Notes under the pieces: generated by a model
Databases searched by the model: none
The model's input: only the letters and a program-made list of their open reading frames with translations
Told to the model about the DNA's origin: nothing
Translations under genes and position numbers: made by a program
Origin: Arctopsyche grandis
Taxonomy: Eukaryota; Arthropoda; Insecta; Trichoptera; Hydropsychidae
Assembly: GCF_051622035.1 (NCBI RefSeq)
Contig: NC_135359.1
Span: 24,338,001 to 24,402,000, forward strand
Direction: 5' to 3'
DNA: 64,000 nt
In this document: positions 56,163 to 64,000 of the stretch, in pieces
How positions within the stretch are numbered: the stretch's first letter is position 1
Layout: each line of letters starts with the position of its first letter

Positions 56163-56213
56163 AACCAACGACGATTTTGGGCCAACTTTTAAAACCAGTA
56201 GCGTACAAAATAT
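56163..56213. repeat. 51-bp direct repeat, second copy at 56446-56496
   Basis: AACCAACGAMGATTTTGGGC and the following bases to AAAATAT are repeated with a single mismatch. Part of a patchwork of transposon scraps between 55500 and 57120. Confidence 0.85.
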
Positions 56214-56499
56214 CGAAATAAAAATTAAATAAAAAAATTGAAATTAAATATCAAAATTAAGCTAACGAGCGAGATTGAGCTAAAATTAGATCATCGTTGA
56301 TGTTTTGAATTACAACAATGTTTTGAATTACGACAAAACGCATTACAACCAGAGAAATATTATAATTACGAGCGAAAAAAACCTTGTTGTTGTTTCTTAT
56401 AAGTCGTCACGATACACTAATGTGTTTCCCCCTTCGGAAATATTTAACCAACGAAGATTTTGGGCCAACTTTTAAAACCAGTAGCGTACAAAATATACA

Positions 56500-56556
56500 G
56501 ATAGTGGGGCCCACATGCCATCGGGCATGTTCGCTTGTATGGCCAGTCCGCCACTG
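56500..56556 (-). mobile_element. hAT-like terminus CAGTGGCGGACTGGCC
   Basis: The minus strand from 56556 reads CAGTGGCGGACTGGCCATAC, matching the ends at 22494 and 58253 for about 13 bases and then diverging. Confidence 0.5.
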
Positions 56557-56758
56557 CATACATATGTATATTAAAAATGATGAGTAGGGGGGGGGCAATG
56601 AGCAAATCATTAATTTCGTTTACCATGTCGTCCACCATTCATAATGTTAATTTGCCATTCTGTCTGTTATTCAAACACTGTTTTCACCGACAAAAGTCGT
56701 CTTGAAACGTATTTCAAGAAGAAACACATGTAGCACTTGTGTGAACCACAATCTCAAT

Positions 56759-56873
56759 TAGTGACGTGCCCTGAAAATCTCCCTGTTTTTTATCGCACAG
56801 CCTTACTTATGAGTGCGCGAGTAGGATGCAAGGCTGTGCGACAAAACAGGGAGATTTCCACGACACGCCACTG
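56759..56873. mobile_element. 115-bp hairpin MITE, same family as 40765-40934
   Basis: The two halves are reverse complements over about 45 bases: TAGTGACGTGCCCTGAAAAT.. and, reversed, CAGTGGCGTGTCGTGGAAAT.., both continuing CTCCCTGTTTT and CGCACAGCCTT. The element is almost all stem. No perfect 8-bp duplication. Confidence 0.85.
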
Positions 56874-57073
56874 CTATATTGTAAGGGAATTCTGAAATGT
56901 CAAAATCTTATGTACTGAATCTTATGATGATGGCTAAGGTTCCAGTTTAAATTTGTTAAGAAGTCTATTGAGAAGGGCTGCATTTATTATGAATCAATAA
57001 TAATAATATTTATGAACGACAGTGCCGTTTCATAATAGCTGTTGTTTCTAAAATTGGTCTTATGCTGCGTACG

Positions 57074-57113
57074 GACCAAACCAACGACGAATTGTTAAGT
57101 CGTTGGTTTGGTC
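57074..57113. repeat. Perfect hairpin, 15-bp arms
   Basis: GACCAAACCAACGAC at 57074-57088 and GTCGTTGGTTTGGTC at 57099-57113. ACCAAACCAACGACGA also occurs at 56159-56174 after GTCCGTACGC, so it may be the end of a dispersed element. Confidence 0.9.
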
Positions 57114-57489
57114 AAAATAACATATGATTATACTTCGACGATATAGTAAGATTTAAATACACAATTTTAAACAGTTTCCAAATATAAAATCTATTCCTAA
57201 TCTATGTAGGCACATCTATGTATAAAGAAATATATGATAGGGGCCCCCTCCCCAAAATCCAGATTTTCGATTAATTTAAAACATTATGCATTGTTTTCCG
57301 GGACGTAATTTGGGGGGGGGGGGCATAGGGAGGCACTCGCCCCCCTAAATTAATATTGAAAACATGCAAATTGAACTTTTTTTTCTTATACATTTGAAAT
57401 CCCGGTGATAGCACCGGAATCCCGGGATCGGAAATTCCCAGCACCGCAATCCCGGTGCTGAAGTAACCTTCCGGGATTGGAAGCACTAA

Positions 57490-58253
57490 TATACATATAT
57501 AAAATAATAAAAAGACACACAGAAACACACACTCAGGCACACAAAGCCACACACATTTTTATATATTATGTAAACGTGATCAGTGGTCGATTCCGAGTTC
57601 GAATTATCGCATGATCCCAAAACTTTATTTATTGTTATAACGTACATTATGTAAATATATAAAGTATGTACATAGATAGTCGGTAGAAATTAAGTTAATT
57701 GATAGTTTTTTAGTGACACAGTTTGATGGTCGATTTTTGTTGACCATGTGAAGATTTTTGGAAAAAAATTTTCGCCTGTGGCGCTTTAAATTTTTTTAAA
57801 TGAAATTTTTAAATTTCGCCGGTGGCGCTATTTTAATAAGGTGTACAAAGAATATTTTCCATTTCCATAAAAAAGATTTTTTGAAAAAAAATTTGACCAA
57901 TCTTTGCCTGCCCTCCCAAGAAAAAGCTGAAATGACGTCTCTGATTGTTTTCTACCGAAAGTAAAAGCCGCTTTTATGCCGCATTATTTTATGATGCATT
58001 CTATTTACCTAGGACAAGGGCTAAAACGAAATATACAATGTAATTTATGGATCTATTTTGCTTTTGCCATTTTTCTTGTACCTAAATTTGTTTATTCCCA
58101 TTTTTGAAAATTTTATTTATTTTTTACCCTTGATTTTTAGCGTGATGGATAGAAGAAAATTTTTTTATATGGGGGGGGGACAAATTTTTTTTACCCTGGG
58201 TGGGCCCCCTTTGACTCCTGGCATGCACTAATTTCAGTCCCAGTCCGCTACTG
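57490..58253 (-). mobile_element. hAT-like non-autonomous element, copy 2
   Basis: Minus strand from 58253: CAGTAGCGGACTGGGACTGA, then alignment to 22494-23345 with small gaps. It lacks the 133-bp MITE present in copy 1. G/C runs near 57311-57350 may mark the far end of the element. Confidence 0.65.
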
Positions 58254-58906
58254 TATGTATGTACATATTTGTACATATGTATATAGTTTTGCTCCAAACT
58301 TCCTGGATTAAAATACGTTCATTAAAAAAATAAACTATGCACGAGGGAATTTAGAGCAGTATGAGTTTTAATGACGAAGTGAAAATAATATCATATTTTT
58401 TTCTTCAGGGTCACTTGAAACGGAGCGTGCGATAATATCCGAATCTCAAGCGACACGAAAGCATGACCATAATCAACACGGTACATTTGCGGTAGGTCAA
58501 CAAAAAGTCGATATTATACGATGTAGTGCATGTATACAAAGTTAGTCATTTATTATTCACAAAAGTGTATAGTGCAGTGTAATGATAGCGGATAATAAAA
58601 ATGACTGGTAGAAAAAGATAATGGTTTAACATTATAAAGAGTGTTGCATATCGAAGTTTCAGTTGATGGATACGTCAATGAGGACGTTGATAAATATGCT
58701 TATATGCAGGGTGTATTTATGTGAATCAATCACCACATTTCAGCAACTGTCAAATCAATTTGGGGCGGGGCAATTTGCTAACGGGTCGTATTGCTAACGC
58801 AATTATGTATACAGCACATGTGCACGAATAGAGTGCACCGGACGTGTTAATAGCTAACACGTCTGACTGCGTGCACGCTTCGCGCGTCTCTGTCCTTGGT
58901 GGCGAC

Positions 58907-59003
58907 ATTCCCACCAGAGCGCGCGCCGAGTATCGTGTCATCTCGCTCACTCTGCCATATTTTACACAGCTCCACGATACTCGAAACGCGCTCTGGTGGG
59001 AAT
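58907..59003. repeat. Foldback with 31-bp arms in a GC-rich patch
   Basis: 58907-58937 (ATTCCCACCAGAGCGCG..CGAGTATCGTG) and the reverse complement of 58973-59003 agree at 28 of 31 bases. The surrounding 58740-59010 is richer in CpG than its neighbours. Confidence 0.85.
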
Positions 59004-59155
59004 TTTTAAGTTCACAAAATTTATTAAGATATAATATCTTATTTAGCACATTCACCATTTAGGAATTATTTCCCTTTTTAAACACGTTCACCTATCCTTG
59101 CAGGGATGTTTTTTGTAAACACTTTTACTTATCTTTGTACGGACATTTTTTATAT

Positions 59156-59600
59156 AGCCAGCAGCATAGTTCGGTCGTTAAGCTACTGCTTAGCGTTAAG
59201 AGGCGCCGGGTTCGATCCCATTAGTTGACCTCGATTGAAAAGAATTTTTCTGAGTATATCTGTAGTGTTGCTGGTCAGACCTGGATATTTGTGACTTCAG
59301 GTCGATCGTTTCCTATCAGAGTTTGCCAATTTTCTCTGATTTTATTGTTGAAACGGTTCCCGGTAAAATTGGCTAAATATCCTTCCTATCTATGTCACCA
59401 CTATTTGAGATTGATTAATTTACAATAAAATTTATGTACAATTCATAGATGTCTCGTTAATTTGCGAGTTTTTCAGTGTCTCGTAATTCAGCGGCTTGTA
59501 TAGTAAAAACAAAATGCTGCAATGTTTGTAATTGGCCAGGAAGGCGCATTGGGGTTAGCCGCAAGGCCTTCCTGGTATATATGTAAAAAAAAAAAATATA
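59156..59600 (+). repeat. tRNA-derived SINE, type A tail, full length
   Basis: Head AGCCAGCAGCATAGTTCGGT, B box GGGTTCGATCCC, GTTGACCTCGATTGAAAAGA, and a central domain (GTTTCCTATCAGAGTTTGCC, TTGTTGAAACGGTTCCCGGT). Then CATAGATGTCTCGTTAATTT and the 3' hairpin CCAGGAAGGC (59536-59545) / GCCTTCCTGG (59566-59575), and an A-rich tail. The best complete copy. Confidence 0.9.
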
Positions 59601-59770
59601 TAAACCAGTTGATTCATCCCACCACTGCCACCAAAATTATCATGTACCGTTGCAAAACTCTGTTTTTATATATGTATATTTTAAAATTACTTGGTTAACA
59701 ACCCAAGATTTCTTTATTAATATTAAAACGTTACATTTATCGTATTGGTAGATATATTCGATATAATAAG

Positions 59771-59902
59771 TAGTCACCGGACCCAGAAGATGCCGCGTAT
59801 TGTTCAAAGGTTGTAAATGCATTGTTAAAGGTTTGCCGAACCTTTTTTACAAAGGATTTACAACATGGAACAATGGATAGCACTGTGATTATCTTACCTC
59901 TA
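59771..59902. mobile_element. 132-bp hAT-like MITE, second copy
   Basis: Near identical to 23135-23267. Flanked by ATAATAAG at 59763-59770 and 59903-59910, an exact 8-bp duplication. The two copies together define the element ends. Confidence 0.9.
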
Positions 59903-59947
59903 ATAATAAGGGTCAATATATATGTAAGAGAATATAGGGGGATAAGG

Positions 59948-59987
59948 GTAAATTTGAAATGAAAAAGGGTCAATTTGGAATGAACAA
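59948..59987. repeat. Half arm of the 1432-1644 foldback unit
   Basis: GGTAAATTTGAAATGAAAAA followed by GGGTCAATTTGGAATGAACA and ACC: two units of the iterated repeat, without the opposing arm. Confidence 0.75.
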
Positions 59988-60345
59988 CCTTTATATGTTT
60001 GTGATAAATAATATCTTAAGGCCAGTGGAAATATAAAAGACAATGTTCACTTGTTAAAATATCATATATATGTTTTTGGCACTGGTAGTATTTTTAGTAG
60101 TATTTCAATAGCATAATAATTATGAAGCAATTGCCTAGTTACCCTGTGATTTCTTCATTCTTGCCCCAAGCGAAATCCAATCTCTAGTCAAAAATAGTCT
60201 GACCCAAGGGTCCACAGGTATCTATCAATCGAATTTTCTCAAAATTTTGATAGATCCATGCATATGCTCAGTACATATAATTGTTGTGTGTGAACGCATC
60301 ATTCTTTTGCATCGCTTCCAGTTCATTTAACCCTGCTGGATGGGG

Positions 60346-60352
60346 TATAAAA
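60346..60352 (+). promoter_or_regulatory. Possible TATA box (TATAAAA)
   Basis: TATAAAACGGCCGC lies in a GC-richer patch (60320-60560) unlike its surroundings. An ORF of 81 codons starts at 60468 but has no recognisable domain. A first exon of a gene continuing past the window is possible. Weak. Confidence 0.3.
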
Positions 60353-60954
60353 CGGCCGCTGGTGCTATCTCGCGGGCATTTTAATTGAAGAGGGGTCGCC
60401 TAATCGCCGAACCGCATCTTAATCGCCTTTGAAAACATTTTAGTGTTGGGATTACAGTCTTAAGTGTGTGTTTGGATCCCGCTGTGGAATTGATTCTCTG
60501 GCATTCTTTTTTTGTTTTTTGTACCACTTTTGCCCCGTTCGATCCGGCGGCGTTAGGGTTGTTGAGGGTGCGAGGAGAAGTGTGAAAGAAGGCATTATGT
60601 TAATTTGTTTTAAAAGAACGCGCACGTCTATTATGTCTCTTTTTTATTGTGGTGTTTATTTTATTTATACAATCCAGATTTGGGTCTTTCAAATTAGATC
60701 TGAAATTTATTAATATTATGTTATACAAATACTCGTAAATAGAAAACAGTAGAAATCATATCAGAATTTAGCGCTTATTACTTCGAATTGTACGTCACAG
60801 GAGTTTTATTATTATTGCTAAGCCATTTTAAGGAGCTAAGTTGATTCTTGAAACTTTCAACATTAGGTCATCCCTCCATTCCAACAAATATAGCATTAAT
60901 GATATTTGCAATTAACGACTATAGTGCAATATATTGCAACATATAATATACAGT

Positions 60955-61285
60955 GTGGTGAACTGGTAGAGCTATTGCATACATAGTAGATAGGTCGTGG
61001 GTTCAAGTCTCAGCCAAAGACGCCACTGGCGGAGTCTTGTGGTTATTAAAAAAAAACACAGACTAAGCCTCTCCTGTTAGAATTTTCCGTTTTTTTAGCT
61101 CAATTTTTGTGATGGATCCAATAAATCACTATCCTTCCTCTTAGTTTTCTCGCAAATTCGAGTAATTGGCATCTTGAATTTGTTGAATCTTATAAATGCT
61201 ACCTACACAATGTACTTATCGCAAACTTGCTGTGTATCAAAATTTTTGTTGATTGTCCATAGATGTCTCTATATACATATGATGT
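60955..61285 (+). repeat. SINE with a different tRNA-like head, type C tail
   Basis: GGTGAACTGGTAGAGCTATT and GTGGGTTCAAGTCTCAGCC give box A- and B-like stretches unlike the main SINE head. The tail TTTTCTCGCAAATTCGAGTA..GGCATCTTGAATTTGTTGAA..TCCATAGATGTCTC matches the 40297 copy. Confidence 0.65.
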
Positions 61286-61589
61286 ACATATGTTTGTAAC
61301 AAAATTAGTAATTTGTACAAAATTTGGTGTTTCTAAATATAAAATTGTAGACTTGCATATCGGACAATAATAAAATATTTATTTTCATATATGTATGTGC
61401 ATATGTATTATTTTTTATTTTTGTATTTATGCAGGTATATACCCATTTATTTTTTATTTTTTATTAACACGACATATATGGACAACATTGTACAATTATT
61501 GTAAGCATTATTCGAGGCCAATTACAAACATCGACAATCAAACATTTCAATCATCATCTATGGACAATTTTTTGCAACATTTTTAAGTA

Positions 61590-61805
61590 TCAACAAATAA
61601 TGAGATGTCGTAAACTCAAAATTTTGCAAGAAACAGAACAGGATTGCCAATTTGTTGGAACCGTTTGAACCAATGAAATCAGATAAATTGGCAAACTCTG
61701 AAAAGTAACGATCGACCTTGGAGTCACATGTCTAAGATCTGGCCAGCAACAAAGCCAGGAGTAGGACCCGTGACCACACAATCAAAAGCATTACATGCTA
61801 ATCAC
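61590..61805 (-). repeat. tRNA-derived SINE, head and central domain, type C-like tail
   Basis: The reverse complement shows a head ending GTGGTCACGGGTCCTACTCC, CTGGCCAGATCTTAGACATG, a central TTTTCAGAGTTTGCCAATTT, and a tail TTTCTTGCAAAATTTTGAGT.. Strongly diverged. Confidence 0.6.
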
Positions 61806-61918
61806 TGATACATGTATGTAATTGTTCAATTTACATACATTTTATGTAAATATAGAAAAGTTTGGGCAATTTTCACGTCCATAATACATACATATATACA
61901 TATGGCTTAGCCAGCAGT

Positions 61919-62363
61919 ATGGCTTAGTGGTAGCGTGTATGTTTAGCACCAAGTGATCAGTGGGTTCGATCCCCCGTACTGCTGGTTAGATTTGGGGGTA
62001 TTTTTGACTCTAAACCGATCGTTTCTTATCAGAGTTTGCCAATTTTATCTGATAATTGTTGAAACCGTTCCTCAAAATTGGTAAAAATCACTTTCCTGTT
62101 GACACAGATCTTCTGTATTTATGTGTGTATAATTTGTAAAAATTATGTACAAAAATCTAAATCCATAGATGTCTCAATGGATTAATTTTGTGATTAATTA
62201 ATTAATTGTTATTTCGTGTTCTTCAGCTTCTGGAAATACAGTGATTTATGTAATAATAAAATGCTGCATTGTTAATAATTAATTGTCCAGGAAGGCGCAT
62301 TGGGGTCTTCCTGTCAAGCCTTCCTGGTATATATATATATATATGTAAAAATAAAATAAAATA
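61919..62363 (+). repeat. tRNA-derived SINE, type A tail, full length
   Basis: Head AGCCAGCAGTATGGCTTAGT, B box GGGTTCGATCCCC, CTGCTGGTTAGATTTGGGGG, and a central domain. It then has CATAGATGTCTCAATGGATT and the hairpin CCAGGAAGGCGCATTGGGG..AAGCCTTCCTGG, followed by an AT/A-rich tail. Confidence 0.88.
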
Positions 62364-64000
62364 ATGTATGTAGATAGGAAGAGAACTGGAATAATTGCCT
62401 TACCATCGAATTGGCTCGTTCAGCAATTTCACTGCAGCAGATTGGACGATTGAATTGAATTTAAAAATAGCTAATTTTAACGTACACCACGTGATGTCGA
62501 TCAGTGGCGCGCACCGATTCGCTGCTATATTCAGAACTGGCTTTGATAAATGTGTTAATTTAGTTGTGTGTCGGGTTAATTGCTTAAAAAGAGGTCTAAA
62601 AATATGCCGCAGCCCCCCTGGTGTAATCGTGAGGCTGGAAAATTTCACGATAGGGTGAATTTGCGTGTGACAAACAAATGAGAGGGGTGCTTTTAGATTT
62701 CGCCTCGCTTATAACCGGGCCAAAAATAATGCATTCAACCAATGATGTGATATCGTGTGGTAATTTCAAACCGGCAACGGTGGTTTTTGGCCTGCGGTAA
62801 GACGGTGATTTACTGTCGTCTGATTCTGGTTCCACGTTAAGGGATGGAATCTGCCGATATAAAGCGAAACGCCTACGGCGAATCTGGCACAAAATTTTTG
62901 AAGTAGATCGTGTGTTTTGTGGACTTACATGCTACATACCTAGGAAGCCACTGTTTCATATATTTACATATATATGTATGTCTGGGAAAAGTGAAGTATT
63001 TGGACAGCTTCGAAGGTATTTATACATAGATAATTACATCGTGGAGATTATATTAGATCGGGCCCGTAGTCCAATCAACGATCGGGACTCAACGACCAAT
63101 GAGCGAGCTCCACTCAACAGTTAGTATAAAAGGCTGGCGGATCGTTCTGTTGATTCATTTGAAGCAGAATGTGCCGAGATGTATCAATAAACTATAGTCG
63201 AGAACCATGCATATTGCCCTTTTGATATATTTATTGTCTAAAATTGCCCTTTTATCTTTATCCTTTATATTGTAAAAGAGAATATCGCCAAAAATGTTAA
63301 CGCCGAAATATTTAAAGATAGAATTCATAAATTTAATCAAATCTGTATTGATTAAATAAACATCTCCGACATATGTAAGTTCCGTGGAAATGGAAGTATT
63401 TTAATGGATCCTATTACGAGAAATCTCTCTGTGGACGAAGATCGAGGAAAGTTATTTGTTTATTTCTAGTCCTTAGTCCTTATATACATATGTATACTTG
63501 ATGGTAACTTATTCGATGAAGTTTCATATATTAAATGTTATGTCACAAATGAAAAGATCAAAGAATGGCGACAGAATGACAAGTTTTGCCAACATACATA
63601 CATATGTATATAGATGGGTTGAAATTTTTGATGAAAAAGTACTCTTCAAAAACGATCTAATAACCTGGATCTAATACCACCATTTTACCATTATTTTTAT
63701 TAGTGAACAATATGTGGACCAATTAAAAATAGAAACTTCTAAATTTGCTGTCTACAATTTTTTGATTTTTGATGTGTTTTTGATGATTGTTTAAAATTCT
63801 AAATTTTGTATGCTAATATTTTATAATACATTTTATAAACTTATAAAGCATTTTTTTAATGACAGACAATCAACAGACAGGATGTACATAGATATGTATA
63901 AAAAAAACAAATAGTAAATAAATAATATATGTAACATCCGAGTCTAATAACAGATTTTTACAAAAATGAAAAACATAAGTATAAGGAAAACAAATTAAAA
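62364..64000. other. Intergenic; candidate promoter or LTR-like TATA/poly(A) pair
   Basis: TATAAAAGGC (63125-63134) is followed 56 bases later by AATAAA (63187-63192), a spacing seen in LTR U3-R regions. No TG..CA boundaries or duplication could be fixed. Overlapping ORFs at 62395-62892 have no recognisable domain. The last 700 bases show nothing. Confidence 0.3.

Noticed and set aside
60955-61025. tRNA-like A and B boxes
   Set aside because: The spacing and lack of cloverleaf stems, plus a SINE tail, indicate a SINE head rather than a tRNA gene.
62395-62892. Overlapping ORFs of 82-98 codons on both strands
   Set aside because: No domain, no clear splice sites, and both strands open at once. 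Not annotated as a gene.

Overview
The window is insect-type nuclear DNA. It is AT-rich, with short spliced introns (GT..AG), an insect-style multicopper oxidase, tRNA-derived SINEs and many short inverted-repeat transposons. The order cannot be fixed from sequence alone. No bacterial or viral genes, rRNA genes or CRISPR arrays were seen, and no tRNA gene outside SINE heads.

Four multi-exon genes can be assembled with every exon junction in phase. (1) 533-2914 (+): a 390-aa four-transmembrane protein, six exons, not identified. (2) 13797-19928 (-): a MEIOC-type meiotic regulator, eight exons, 955 aa (or 991 aa from an upstream in-frame ATG), starting in a GC-rich block. (3) 41169-48205 (+): a 717-aa multicopper oxidase of the insect MCO1/laccase-1 type, ten exons with a 4.2-kb second intron. 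(4) 48825-50499 (-): a 438-aa Mos-type Ser/Thr kinase, five exons, tail to tail with the oxidase. MEIOC and Mos both act in germ cells (meiotic entry/prophase and oocyte maturation), but they lie 30 kb apart with repeats between them, so a functional link is only conjecture.

The rest is mostly mobile-element debris, unusually easy to read. One SINE family appears about ten times with a shared tRNA-like head and central domain but at least three different 3' tails. Short DNA elements with definable ends include a TTA-flanked MITE nested in a SINE (3647-3821), a TTAA-flanked piggyBac-like element (8481-8889), another TTAA-flanked element (26036-26500), two hAT-like families with 8-bp duplications (23135-23267 with 59771-59902; 30972-31163), and a hairpin family with CAGTGGC ends (40765-40934, 56759-56873). 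A LINE with an 11-bp duplication (20231-21491) sits inside an older TIR element (20147-22392). There are also Helitron-like ends, a mariner-type remnant, LINE 3' fragments, a foldback element built from a ~20-bp iterated unit (1432-1644), and an element with ~100-bp C-rich iterated inverted ends (54506-55236).

Long stretches (5113-8480, 8981-13796, 27389-30335, 36550-40130, 62364-64000) are AT-rich with no gene I can support. Splice sites and translations were read by eye; homology calls rest on recognised motifs, not on searches.
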